A DNA stretch of 64,000 bases from Castor canadensis (GCF_047511655.1 NC_133390.1:163716583-163780582), one strand, 5' to 3'; shown: positions 12,591 to 23,839, counted from the stretch's first letter. Notes: generated from the letters alone by a model not told the origin. Numbers and translations: made by a program.

Positions 12591-12760
12591 GTGCTGGATC
12601 CGGAGCCGCCGCCGCCTTTTATCGCCTTCCTGATGTCACTGGGGCGCGGGGGCCCAGGCGGTCCGGCGCGCTGGCCAATAGCTGCACGGCCCCCGCGGCC
12701 CAGCGGCGCTGGGCGGGGCGTGCCTGACAGCTCCCCCGCCCCCAGCGTCAGCTGACTGGC
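12591..12760 (-). promoter_or_regulatory. MAFB: MAFB core and proximal promoter
   Basis: Reading upstream on the minus strand: a TATA-like GATAAAAG at 12616-12623, a CRE-like TGACATCA at 12631-12638 and an inverted CCAAT box at 12675-12679. A GC box (GGGCGGGGC on plus) follows at 12711-12719. A perfect palindrome GTCAGCTGAC, combining two MARE-type half-site cores around an E-box, lies at 12747-12756. Spacing fits transcription starting near 12590. Factor assignments are motif-based inference. Confidence 0.7.
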
Positions 12761-14110
12761 GGCCAGAGCAGCTCTGGAGTAGCTGAGGCCTGGCAGAGGG
12801 CTGGAGCTAGTGGGACGCCGGGCAAGGGCCCAACCCCCCTTCCTGGTCGTGGCCCCGCACGCTCGCCTTCCGTGTGCGCCCCACCTCCCGGCCAAGTCGC
12901 CACTTCCACCACCTCCTCGAACGTTCACCTCCCTCAGTACCCTTTGCACTCCCACCCTCAGCCGTGTCACCCACAAGGAGGCTCAAGAAGGAGCGCCGGG
13001 ATGATGCCTCCTGGGCCCTTTGTTCCCAAGCGGCCCCCGCCCAAGTGGGCGACGTTCTGTGTGTCCTCGAGACTGCGTGAATGTGTGCCGTGCGTGCCTG
13101 TGTTTCTGGAGGAGACGGCGGGGGTGGGGCTCCAAGAGTTGTGTTCGGACCCAACTCTTAACCTCAGGAAAGCTCTCTCGGGCCAAAAGGATCTGTTTCC
13201 CTCCTGGCTGTTGCGGTGGCCGAGCCCTAAGATACTACTCTTCCGCTGGCCTCCCCGCTCCCTGCGTCCACCCCACCCCCAAATGCTCACGATGATGGCA
13301 ATGGAGAAAAAATCGGCCCAAAGGCTCTGAATCCTTTTCCTCAGCCAGACGCACAGAACCCTGAATAATCCAGGGTCCGGGCCGAAGCGAGCCCGGGATG
13401 GTGCTCCAGATGGTTCTCGGCTGCTGGGGAACCAGCCCTGTTTTTGTTTGAACGTTTTGTAACGATTAAGCAGATCCCGGAGTCTGCTGGCCACGAGAGC
13501 GGCTCAAACAGGCATAAAGTGCGACCCCAAGTGGTCACGATGCGCAAAGGCGCCCCGAACCGCCGGCCCATTGCCGGAAGGCTTGGACGGCGCCTCTGAC
13601 CCAGCCCAGGTCTCAGTAACCTGGCCCATCCCGAGACCGGCCCTAATGCAGGCTGTGTGTGCACTGGAGTCTAGGACAGCTTCCCCTGAAGTCACGTACT
13701 AGTGCTCGGGTCTCATGTTCAGACTAAGTCACGAGCCCTGCTCTAGTCGTCCCCTCTGACAATTTACTTGCCCCGGCCTTCGGTGGTGCGGGTCGGCTCT
13801 TCCCTGCGCAGGAAGGCCCTGGGTAGGGTAAGGGTTGGGAGGTCCGGTGGCCAAAAGTGGAAACGCCCAGGCGAGGGGGCCCAGGGCTGTCTTGAGAGAA
13901 ACCTCCCTGGAACGCAGACGGGGAGACAGGAGCGCAGCGCACTAGGTAGACGGGGCTCTTTCGGTTGCCACGCACCCTCCCTACCCCGGGCCAGGATGGC
14001 GGGAAACAAGGTTTTCCTAGAGATCCCCGCCCGGTCGCTGAAAGCGGATAAATCGCGAATTCGCTGGACCCGGAGATCCGACCCGCCTCCCGCGTAGCCT
14101 TCTGCTTACA

Positions 14111-14856
14111 GCTTTGGGCGTACAGCAAAAGGCAGGAAAAGAGAGCACCTAGTGAGTGCGTCGCGACTTCTGTTTGCTTGGGACCGGCACAACCGATGCG
14201 CGTAGGGGTCCCGTGGGCCACACCAATGCAGACGCTGCCAGAGTTTTGTTTTTGTTTTTTTTAACTGTTAGAAAGTAAAATATTTGCCTCCAATTACTCT
14301 GACAACCTTCTATTCTCCTGCGCCTCCGGGGAGGCTGTGGTAGGGCGTGGTTTTGGTCGCCTACTTTAAATAAAGTGAATATATTTTAACTAAGAATTGA
14401 ACTGAAAGGTTAAGAACAGCAACTGTAATACTGGGAGAATCAGCCCTCTTGGTGAAGCGCGCTCCCCGCGAAAATGTTTTGGCCGCTTGGGGAGAGAGCT
14501 TGGGCAGTTATGTTGCTCTACCCCAACCTGAAGTTGGGCGCGGGGCGGGCAACGCAACAGCCCTGTAAGTGTTCCCGTCGCGTTCATACGCGATGAGCGC
14601 ACACTAGGACCGCGGTTCAGTGGGAAACATTTTGAGGTCACCCTCCACCGCATCTCGGGTCTATGAAGATTAGGGTTCTGGCCTGAACAAACACACGGGA
14701 TTCTCTGAGTATCCACTGAACTCCAGCGGGCAGCTCCATCCCTCCGGGTGAAGAGAGACCAGCCGCTTCCAGAGCGCGCAGGGCACCGCAGCTCTCTGCG
14801 TACGCACCAGGCAGGACTGTGCCATTCACACCCCCCCCCCGCGCTCCCCTCCCCTG

Positions 14857-14860
<4 letters not shown>
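14111..14860. other. GC-rich upstream flank of MAFB
   Basis: No gene is seen. CpG density is moderate and falls with distance from the promoter. Confidence 0.4.

Positions 14861-14862
<2 letters not shown>

Positions 14863-14899
<37 letters not shown>
14863..14899. repeat. (CA)n microsatellite
   Basis: About 18 CA units follow a short CGCGCG run and end in CACGTGTGT. It lies about 2.3 kb upstream of the MAFB start site. Confidence 0.97.
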
Positions 14900-14902
<3 letters not shown>

Positions 14903-16149
14903 TGTCTCCTCGGGTTTGCCTGACACTCGCCATCGAGGACTGCAACTGAGTCCCCAGAGTGTGGTTCTGGGGACTCCTGCTGCCCCAGCCCAGTAGTTTC
15001 AAAACCTCTGAGAGTCTTCAGCCATCTCAGGGTCTCTAGGACTCTGGTTTTGTCTGAGCGGGTTCGTTCCTGTTTGTCCCTGTGCTGCTGTCGCGGTCAC
15101 CCTTTTCCCCGGAGCTTTGCTGTATCTCGGTAGGTTCTTAGGTTCACATTCCCACCCCCATCGGTTTCTTTGAGTCGGTCCTTACGTAGCCACTCCTCCC
15201 TCTTCCCATCTCCCTACTACCCCCACTCTGTCCCCCAAAAAAATATTGGAAACAACCCCACCCCTGTCAGGCTGCTTGCGCATGACTGAGACACGAAGGT
15301 TGGCCCGGATGTTAAGGCCTTTGTTGAGTAGTACACCCCATTTTAAGGCCCAGCTCCCCCACCCCGACTCCTGCTGGGCTCTGCCCGGGTCTCTCGGAGC
15401 CCCAGGCCCTATTGCCTCTTCGCTCTCAACTGCCACAGCGGGTTCTGTATCACCTCGCCAGGCTCCCAGTCCTGGATAAGCAGGAACAGGGATTATACCC
15501 CATCCCGAATCCAGAGGAGCTGTAAGCTCGTTGACGGGGAGTCCAACATGCTGAAAGAAAGAGAGGAGTTGGTGGAAGAAATGGAGAGTCAGAGAAGCAA
15601 CGCAAAGGAGGCCAGAAGGCACCGGCGCAGTGCGTAAAGTACTAAAAGCCTCTTTGAAGGAAAGCTGAGGATTGGCCGCCAGCAGAGCCCCTCTACTGAA
15701 CAACTGGTCTCTAGCAGTCAAAACTTCAATTTGAGGTTCTCACCCCAAAGCGACCCCCTCTCCCTACCCACCTCAGGTTGAGCTACAGGCTATTCGTCCC
15801 CAACGTGCCGCCGTGGAATTCTTTATCTACTGAAGGTGATGGAGGGACCCTGCAGGGTCAAAGCCGCAGGGCTTCGGGAAACTCGGGGTGGGAGTGAGGG
15901 GTGTTCTCTAAGTCACTGCGGAGTCCACTGCCAGTGCAAAGTGTGAAGTTCGCCGGGCAGCGCCCTCTCGCCTCTATTCAGCGAACCAGGTAAGTGGAGG
16001 CAGGCCCCTGGAGCCTCCAAGACCTGAGTGGCTTCTGGGCATTCGCGTTCTGCTCTAAGGTACCTGTGGTTTCCCAGAGGGCTGCATGTGTTTGGTGGGC
16101 GAGTAGGCGTCTCTGCGCGCAGGGGTGCGATTAGAGGCGTGTGGGAAGA
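14900..16149. other. Unassigned upstream sequence
   Basis: No gene or mobile element is recognised. There are several CpG clusters. Mixed open frames on both strands lack support. Confidence 0.4.
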
Positions 16150-16181
16150 GTGTGTGTATGCGTGTGCGTACGCGCGCGAGT

Positions 16182-16226
<45 letters not shown>

Positions 16227-16235
16227 CGCGCGCGC
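16150..16235. repeat. Alternating (TG)n(CG)n tract
   Basis: Imperfect TGTGTATGCGTGTGCG units are followed by pure (TG)n at about 16187-16218 and (CG)n to about 16235. This gives an almost unbroken alternating purine-pyrimidine run of more than 80 bp, with Z-DNA-forming potential. Confidence 0.95.
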
Positions 16236-17009
16236 TTCGGGTTGGGTGGGGAGCCTCAGCCTTCTGGATGCAGAAGCCAGAAACTCCAGACCTTAGAACC
16301 TGGTGGGTTGCAGGGTCATATGGTTTCACCAAGCAGAGGCCTCTGGTCCCATGGGCTGGAAGGCCCGGGTTCTGGTAGGCAGGGGCCTCGGTCAGAGGAC
16401 CCCCCTTCCCAAAAGCCCACTGTATTTTCTTCACCTTCATGTGGTGTCACCCGCCTCCTCCAAAATCCTTGAGGGCTCCCATTTCCCGGAAGCCTCCTGT
16501 GGCCTGTGGCTTCTGAGAGGCAAGTTTTTCTGCCTTTTCTCTTCCTCTTTCCCAAAGGCAACTGTCACTTCCACTTTCCCCTGTCCCACACAGTCGCTAT
16601 TAGATTCCAACTCAGTACTTCCAAAAAAGTTACTCTTGGAGTTCGGGGTCCAGGTGGCCTTTAGGCAGCCAAAGGACTTAGTAAGTCCCAGCAGGAGCTA
16701 GAGTTCCACTGACTCTGCAGAGCCTCTTCCCTGGCAGCACACCCCCCCCCACACACACACACACACACATACACTGGAGGAATGGAGATTTGTTATTAAA
16801 GTCTTTTTACTTCATCTTAATGTGACTACTAGAAAATTTTAGATTACATGTGTTGTTCATGTTCTATTTCTCTTAGACAGTGCTGCATTCAATAACTACC
16901 AGGCAGTGTTACCTCCAATATAGATGGGATATTTTGCAATAATAGTCACTCCACTTGTTCAGGGATTTGGAAGGTTTTTATTACTCACTTCATCATTCAA
17001 TTCTCAAAA
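16236..17009. other. Unassigned sequence with a short C-run/(CA)n
   Basis: The only simple feature is a C9 run joined to (CA)n at about 16742-16769. No gene is seen. Confidence 0.4.
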
Positions 17010-17240
17010 CTCTAAGAGGCAGCAACTATTACTATCACTATTTTACAGAGATAGGCAGGCAGACAGGCAGATAAATGGGGCTATGCAGCAGTTAACAGTC
17101 AACTCACTTAGTCCTGACAATGGCCCTCCCAGGTGGATGGGATTATCCCCATCTCATACAAGGACAGAGGCTCTCAGAGGTTAAGTGGTTTATTGAAAGT
17201 TACGCACCACTGAGGAGCTAGAACTTCTGTCCCTAAGTCC
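17010..17240 (-). repeat. MIR SINE fragment
   Basis: MIR-like wording in reverse orientation: 'ccccatctcatac', 'agaggttaagtggttt' and 'gagctagaactt'. It is an ancient mammalian-wide tRNA-derived SINE. Confidence 0.65.
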
Positions 17241-17729
17241 AGAGCTGAAAACTGTGATGTGTGGGGTCTCTATCCTGAGTGTTGGCATCCCAGGGATGCA
17301 GCTGTCAGTGCAGTTCTTCTCTAACTGCTCTCTGGGTCAGGATTTCCAATTCTTCATGGATAGGTGACTATGTTCAGGTCACTGGTGAGCCTCTACCAAA
17401 TGCCAAGTCCCTACTGAGGACTCAATTCAAAGGGAAGTGTTTAATGTGCCTTCTTGTGGATGGCCACAGGCATCCTGGGCTCCTTCTCTTGCCTTTTCTT
17501 CTTCCCTGACTGTGGGGGCTGGAGAGAATCCCCCTTATAGGGTGCAAGCCAAAGGAGAGAAACTTTGCAGTACTCTCATCCTCTCCCTGACCCTCTCAGC
17601 TTCAGCCAACTTCTGATCTTGGCTGTGCTTCTCAGTCCTGCCTTTGGACTTGGTCCTTGGTCCTGCCTCTAGTCTGAGTTTGACCTTCAGCCCCAATTAA
17701 TATATCCATAAAATATCAGAGGTGATAGA
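17241..17729. other. Unassigned sequence
   Basis: Nothing recognisable is seen. Confidence 0.35.
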
Positions 17730-17825
17730 GAGGGAGAAGAAGAGGAAATGGGAGGGGGGGGCGGGGAGGGGGAGAGACAGAGAAGGAGAGGGGAAAAAAG
17801 AAAGAAGGAAGAGGAGGAGGAGGTG
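17730..17825 (+). repeat. Purine-only tract with G-quadruplex potential
   Basis: About 95 bp of almost pure A/G on the plus strand contains four or more G-tracts of three or longer at 17750-17772, separated by single bases. It ends in GAGGAGGAGG. It is about 5 kb upstream of the MAFB start site. Confidence 0.85.
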
Positions 17826-18665
17826 GCTCAGTGGTATTGAGAAGCCCAGTCACTCAAAGTCACAGTTCAGTGAGGGATAACTGCTCCCTTCCCATCACCA
17901 CCTACTCAAGACCCCAAAGTCACTACTAGAGATTCTGAAACCTCACCATGGCTCCTGGGGCTAAGGCTCTCACCTCCCATAGCCAACCTACCATTTCTCT
18001 GTCTCTCCCTCCATCTCAGGAGCTCTCTGTTTCTCCATCTGGTGCCTTCATCCTCATCTAAACCACCTCCTGTGTGGCTTAGATAGCAACAGAGGCTTTG
18101 GCTCTGGGTTTTCTGCTTCTCCACAAGGCATACAACATCCATGTTACGTGAATTTCATCATTCTACCTCTACCCCTCCATTCCCTGGCTTAAATAAAAAT
18201 TACTCTGACATTTACGAAAAGAACCAAGGTTCTTAGCATAGCCCATAGGCCCAGAATTATCTCCTGCCAACTCCTCCCATCTCACCTCACATTGTATTCC
18301 TACTGCCCCCTCCCCCAGTAATGCTTCAGGCACACTGACTTCTTTAAGTTCTTCTGCAGCCAAAGCTGTGTTCTGACACAGGGGCTTAGCACATACCACT
18401 CCCACCTCCTACATAGAAGGATTCAGTCACTTAGAACTTTGAGGAGATGTTCTGTGGATCTTCCCAGGCCTCAGAAGGATTTAGATGCACTGAGTGTGGC
18501 TGTGGGGGAAAGAACCTATCAGCAAGGATAAGGTCCTTGTCATTCTAGGGGAATCACACACACTGGAGTCATATGACAAAGGTTGTACCTCTCTCCCTTC
18601 CTTCTCCCAGCTGGTTCAGCATGACCTCAGGTTTGAGAGAGGCCTTAGGAAATAACACAAGCAGG
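17826..18665. other. Unassigned sequence
   Basis: No gene or clear repeat is seen. Confidence 0.35.
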
Positions 18666-18669
18666 TTCA

Positions 18670-18862
18670 AGGAAAATTATTTGGCCAGCTAGTCCAAATG
18701 TTTTTCTTTTGAAAAAAAAAATGCATTAAAAACACAGATTCCTAAGCTACAGTTTGATTTTACAAGTCTGAGGAGAGCCCAAGAATTTGTATTTGAATAA
18801 GTTCCCTAGGTAAGTCTGCTGCATGGAAATCGAAGAAACACATTTTGAGAACTATATGGAAT
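18670..18862. mobile_element. hAT-Charlie-type MITE
   Basis: Ordered matches to an old hAT-Charlie element: 'cacagattcct', 'gagcccaagaatttg', 'tttgaataagttcccta', 'cacattttgagaac'. It is nonautonomous and has no coding sequence. Confidence 0.75.
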
Positions 18863-18955
18863 GAACTTAAGCTCCTGGAGGACACCTCTGGGCCCCCAGC
18901 TCAATGCCCACAGGAGGAAGAATTACATTTCTGTTGTGGAATGAATGAATGAAGT
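18863..18955 (+). repeat. LINE L2 3' tail
   Basis: The L2-like 'aagctcctggagga' motif is followed by a terminal 'gaatgaatgaatg'. Confidence 0.6.
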
Positions 18956-19370
18956 CAAGCCAACTACCAAGACTACTTCACCATGTGATGTCCCAGAACC
19001 CTCAGGCCTTCCCATATAAGGGGCCCTCCCAGGACCCTCCTTTCCCCTAGGAGCACTCACTCTTGAACCAAGCCTCACATCCTCTTCCAGAACCAAGGAC
19101 AAACTCTGGGATTGTGGATGGCCTGGGTCCTCCCAAACCCACTGACCTTGCTCTCCTCCTCCTTTGTCTGAATACTCTTCAGGGCCCAGGATCCTACCAT
19201 GTGCTCTTCATAGCTTGGGGGCAACTTCTAGGTGCAGAGAAAGTGGGTGGTACCCTCCCCCTGCCCAAGTACCTCCTGACTAGGATTGATGGAGATAATA
19301 ATGCTAGGCCCAGGCCCAAGCTGAGGCCAGTCAGGAGCTGCTGTAACCACACTATCTCTTTTTTCCTTTC
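18956..19370. other. Unassigned sequence
   Basis: Nothing recognisable is seen. Confidence 0.35.
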
Positions 19371-19831
19371 TTCTTCTTAAAAAATGAAACATATAAGATA
19401 CACAAGACTGCTTTCTCATTTTAAAAAATGCAACAATGTAGTTTTTAACATCTATGACTAGAGCTACAGCTTGCTTTTTATTTTTACTCAGCAACTTTTG
19501 TGTCGATACATCGAGATCTACTTTCTTTTTAAGGAATGCACAGCATTCCCTTCCAGTGGATGCCTTGTACTTTATGGTTTTTGGGTTTTTTTTTTTTTTA
19601 ATATGGCTCCATACTGATGAACTTTCAGCCATTTCTAATCTTCACAATTGCAAATAATGTTGCAACTAACAGGATTTTACATGCTCCTTTTAGCTTGAAT
19701 ACAAGTATTTCTCTACAAAGCAAAAAAAAAAAAAAAACCTGCTAGATAGAAAGATAACGCACATCGTCGATGTTAATATTGTCAAATCAGCCTCCAACGA
19801 GATTGCACCTATTTAATTTCCCATCAGAATG
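19371..19831. mobile_element. Ancient L1M-like fragment, interrupted by a SINE
   Basis: Blocks such as 'ggatgcc..gtactttatgg', 'cagccatttctaa', 'caaataatgttgcaa' and 'ccatcagaatgct' follow the order of an old L1M-type repeat. That repeat is common in mammalian intergenic DNA. The SINE at 19843-19937 split its right end. Confidence 0.5.
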
Positions 19832-19842
19832 CTATGAGGGTG

Positions 19843-19937
19843 GGAGGCGTGGCTCAAGTGATAGAGTGCCTGCCTAGCAAGCATGAAGCCTTAAGTTCAA
19901 ACCCCAGTATCTCCATCAAAAAAAAGAAAAAAACAAT
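19843..19937 (+). mobile_element. tRNA-like (ID-type) SINE monomer with TSD
   Basis: A tRNA-like unit with an A-box-like GTGGCTCAAGTGATAGAG, a B-box-like AGTTCAAACCCC and an A-rich tail. It is flanked by an 11-bp direct repeat, CTATGAGGGTG, at 19832-19842 and 19938-19948. The intact duplication indicates a recent insertion. Confidence 0.92.
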
Positions 19938-19948
19938 CTATGAGGGTG

Positions 19949-20984
19949 AACTGTTTCTCTACATCCACACCATAAAGGGATTTGATCAAGGTTTCGCATT
20001 TTGGTGTCAGTTCTAAAACCAGTGCTGGGAGATGAGGGCTTGGGATAGATAGGGCTTCTTTCCTCTCCTCCAGGAAATTTCAAACCTTCCCATTGTGGCT
20101 GGAAAAGTGTTGCTATGGCAATGCATCCAAAAAACTGGTTTATCTCAAGCAAATGGCTATGCAGGGTGGAGCAGAGAAGGAAGCAGAAAAGGGGATACTT
20201 GACTAAGGCTTTGAAGGCTAAGCAGAAATTTGTCAAACACAAATGTCAGAGGACTTGGTGGCAGGACCAGTCAAAGCAAAGATGCCACTAGGGCACTTGG
20301 CTGTTCCAGAGAGGCTGGAGATATAGCTGCAGCCTTCTTTGGCAGCCAGTATTTGAGGGGTATTGATTGGCATGCCAAAGAGTTAGAATTCTGTCCTGGA
20401 GACTAGAAAACCATGTCCATATGGGCAGCCATCTTTTTTGATTCATTGTCAGATACATAGTAGGTACTTGATAAATATTTATGGAAAGAACAAGGAGATT
20501 CCCAAAGACATTTAAGCAACATGCTTCATTCTCTTTCATCTCTCAACTGGAAGATACTGGAAACTGGGAGTCCAGCTCCATTCTGAATGCTGGAGTGATC
20601 ACAGCAAGCCCAGCTCAGGAACCCTTTCCTGGGTTTCAGACCCCCACCCTGGCCTTGTGCCAGCTCCCTTTCACCTCTGCCTGTTAGAGATTGCTTTTGG
20701 TTTCTGTGTTGACAACCCCTGTTTCTGTGTTTGGAGCAGCTGCTCAGTGCCATTTCCTGATTTAATATCAGCAGCAGCACAGAGCAAGGATGCACAGTTA
20801 GCAGTTTTTGCTCCAAGTATTTTTCAAGTTCCCTTTTGATGTAAGAGTTAAGGTTGCAGCTTCCCTGATCTTGCTAAGCAGGGAGGGAAAGACCGGGGAA
20901 AGGAGTGGGAAGTAGAACGAGAAGAGGCGATCCCCCTCCCCTAAACAGATTCATTCAGTTCAACCCAGCTGATAGACTCCAGAA
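19949..20984. other. Mostly unassigned; L2 tail near 20445-20480
   Basis: An L2-like 3' tail ('catagtaggtacttgataaa') is visible near 20456-20475. Otherwise no gene is seen. Confidence 0.4.
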
Positions 20985-20987
20985 CCA

Positions 20988-21085
20988 TTTTTTCCCTTGC
21001 ATGCTGGGGACCAAACCCAGAATCCAAGGCCTCACACATGCTAGATGCTAGGCAAGTGCTCTACCACTGAACTAGATCACCAGTC
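20988..21085 (-). mobile_element. ID-type SINE monomer, diverged
   Basis: On the reverse strand it reads as a tRNA-like unit: 'gatctagttcagtggtagag', 'cttgcctagc', then 'gggtttggtcccc'. It is closer to the general rodent ID consensus than to the local composite SINE, so it may be an older subfamily. Confidence 0.8.
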
Positions 21086-21112
21086 CTTCACATTCCTTTC
21101 TTAAAAGGGGAT

Positions 21113-21325
21113 TGCACCCAGACACCAGTGACTCATGCCTATAATCTCAGTTATTCAGAACACAGAGATAAGGAGGATCACAGTTCTAAACCAGCCTGGG
21201 CAACTAGTTCATGAGATCCTATCTCAAAAATACCCAACACAAAAAAGGACTGGTGAAGTGACTCAAATGCTAGAACCTGTCTAGCAAGCATGAGACCCTG
21301 AGTTCAAGCCCCAGTACTGCCAAAA
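21113..21325 (+). mobile_element. Composite SINE: 7SL-like unit plus tRNA-like unit
   Basis: A 7SL/B1/Alu-like unit ('ggtgactcatgcctataatctcag', 'ccagcctgggcaac', 'atcctatctcaaaa') is joined through an A-rich linker to an ID-like unit ('gtgactcaaatgctagaacc', 'gagttcaagccccagtac'). Confidence 0.85.
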
Positions 21326-22515
21326 TAGAAGAGGTGGGGGGGTGGCAGAGAGCTCAGCAAAGACAAGGGCAGACTGAAGGATCTACAGGCAAGTGTGACC
21401 TCTGAAATAAGGCTTCTGCCACCATCCTGGTGACTGTAAAGATGTAAATATGTGTCTCTGTGTATTCACCTCTGCCACAAAAAGACTTGCTAAAAAACTT
21501 AACATGATTCAATTCAAAATACCTAAACATGAAAACATAACTAGTTCAAAGAAAAGCTTAAGATACATACAGATCCCAGTAGAACAGTTTTGCTTTGTTT
21601 TGTTTTAGCTGAGCATTTACTATGCCCAAGCACTTCCAAGGGACTAAGAGCTCATCTTCTTGTGATGGGAACAAACATTTTTTTCTCTTGCCACACTATA
21701 GTCAGTGCAGCAGTAGATCATCTCAGAGAGCCATGCACACGTACACAGGCACATGCATGCACACACACAGAGGCAAGTACACACATACTCGTGCATAAAT
21801 GCATGTAATTAAGGACAGGACACAGAAAGAGACTGACACTTCATTCCTAGCATCATAGAAGGCTCTGATCACCAATCTATAAGCACCTGTGTAGCCTACT
21901 TCTGTGTCTCATTTCTCCCTCCAAGACCACCCATCCGTGGGACTCTTCTTTGGAGACCTTGTGTCATCTTAGGTCTTCTGAGAAGCAAAAGCCCAAACAG
22001 GATTAGCTGTGCAAGAGGTTTATGGGACACACTAGGAAGGATGAACAGGGAGCAAGCAGAAATAGCAAGGAGACCTCCTTGCAGAGCTCAGCCCTGTGAA
22101 GGGATTGGGACAGAAGGAGGATCGAGAAAGAGGCTTGGACTGCAGCACTGCTCTATGGAAATTAAAACTAGGCTGATAGGGAGTCCCTGGATCAAAGTGG
22201 CCTGTTGAGAGTTCCACATCTTCTCAGAATGATCCAGCTCCAATACCAGCCTCCAACCCCTGTGCTCAGTCATGAGGCAACTGGAAGGAAGTATAACTCA
22301 ATGCCAATGCCCTGGTGGAGCCACAAGGGCAGAACCAGGGCTGTCTGTTCACTCTGCTCCATACAGAAATTTCTCTAAACAGTGTGCTTCCCTGGCCACC
22401 CCCATGTTCCTTCTTTCACCCACTCAAGGCAGACTTGCCCAGGCAGTGAAGTTCACAATTGAAAGCATCTTATTGAGGGTTTTGTGTGTGTGACAGACTA
22501 AGCTACAGTTAGTGT
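21326..22515. other. Unassigned sequence with a small CA-rich patch
   Basis: A CA/TG-rich patch lies at about 21735-21800. No gene or mobile element is recognised. Confidence 0.35.
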
Positions 22516-22519
22516 TTCT

Positions 22520-22690
22520 CATCTCACCTCATCCTTTCCGATAACCACATAGATAGGTACTGATATCATTTATAGGAATGGAGCTGAGACTCAAATAAAC
22601 TCAATCACTTGCTGAAGGCCACAGCTGGCAAGTGGCACAGAATGTATTCAGAGCCCGTTTCACTCTGGTCATTGCTCTAGACTACCAAGA
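22520..22690 (-). repeat. MIR SINE fragment
   Basis: Reverse MIR wording: 'gagctgagactcaaataaa', 'cttgctgaaggccacag' and 'agcccgtttcactct'. Confidence 0.6.
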
Positions 22691-22829
22691 GGAGACCTGC
22701 AAAGGTGACATGAAAGGCTTATTTCTCTCTGTGCATCCATCCCTCCAGCTACTCATCCCTGGGATGCGTTAACCACACATCTGCTGAAAATGTCCTTCTG
22801 TTCTCACTGGGGGCTATATCAGCCCATTT

Positions 22830-23020
22830 CCCGGAGGATTCTGCTGGTCAGCTCCAAGCAGAAGACCATCTCCTCCAGGAAGACTCCCCTGGATATGTTT
22901 CCATAGCACCTTATACATACCGTGGCCAAAGCATCTATTATATCTGTGTCCAACGCCAAACTGAGCCTCTCTAGGACCAAAACCCGGTCTAAGTTATGTT
23001 GGGAGCCCCAGCACCCGGAA
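22830..23020 (+). repeat. LINE L2 fragment
   Basis: L2-like order: 'ctccaggaagactcccctgg', 'atagcaccttatac', then an 'aggaccaaaa' region. Confidence 0.5.
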
Positions 23021-23369
23021 CACGGGGGTCTGGCACTAGAGGTGGTGGTGATCTACAGATAGGATGCTCAAACAAGAGAAATCTAGTCCAGATTATCAAC
23101 AATACACCCTTGGAGGGCAAAGGACCCTTTGGAGAAATCCTTTAGCCTTGAGAAGTACAGCCTGCACTTCCTGGCCTGGCCACCAGGAGCCTCATGAGCT
23201 CCCAGGCAGTGCAAAGGAGGACTGCGCTCTTCTCTGCAGCAAGTCAGTGCGTCCCATCCCAACTTCTCAGCAGGGCCAGGCTTGTGCCGTAGCTTTCCAA
23301 GTCCTGAGCATCTGCTCAGCTGCCAGGGGCCCAGTGGGTAGCCCCAGCCGAGAAGGAGAGTTATTTTTA

Positions 23370-23560
23370 TTTATTTCTTCTTAATCATGAACTTAATTTA
23401 GCTGCTAATCAGGTTACCATGGTGACTTGCACTGGATTTATAGCATTTCCTAAAGCTCCTTTTTCTCACTCTTTGAGTACATGAGTAAAATTTGGGTGAT
23501 GCGATGAATAAAATTTGGGTGATTCACAAAGCACATGAATCTTGAATGTCCTAGAAAAAG
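23370..23560. promoter_or_regulatory. Candidate conserved regulatory element
   Basis: The stretch is repeat-free and AT-rich, with homeodomain-type TTAATTT/GCTAATC words. It contains a 20-bp direct repeat with one mismatch at 23481-23500 and 23504-23523. Regulatory function is inference from composition. Confidence 0.35.
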
Positions 23561-23639
23561 GTCAGATGCATCAGTTTTGTATTGCCTTTCACCATGCCTA
23601 ATATGCTTAAGAAAGAATTGTGGCTCTGGACAGACCCCA

Positions 23640-23835
23640 GGTGCCTCTCTTCTGCCCTTCCTTTAAAACTTTCAATAGATCCCTATTGCCAACCAGGTAA
23701 GGTCTGAGATTTTTGCAGAGGCCTGCCTCTCTAATCTCACCTCCCTAATGCCTGCCTTTCAGTTCCCCTATGCTGTTTCCTGCATGTTTGTTTTTGCCTC
23801 TGTGTCTTTGCTTGTGTGGTGCCTGGGCCCATAAA
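23640..23835 (+). repeat. LINE L2-like fragment
   Basis: 'aaactttcaatagatcccta', 'aggtctgagat', 'gcctgcctttcag' and 'tttgcttgtg' match the L2 body order. The fragment is diverged. Confidence 0.45.
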
Positions 23836-23839
23836 GCCT

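Noticed and set aside
13724..14221. 165-codon minus-strand frame upstream of MAFB
   Set aside because: GC-rich composition artefact with no homology signal, and other long frames overlap it on the plus strand.
15182..15721. 179-codon minus-strand frame
   Set aside because: No recognisable domain, in GC-rich DNA. Nothing supports translation.
15955..15975. CTCF-like GGCAGCGCCCTCTCGCC
   Set aside because: The AGCGCCCTCT core is present, but the following CTCF bases do not match. Too weak to call.
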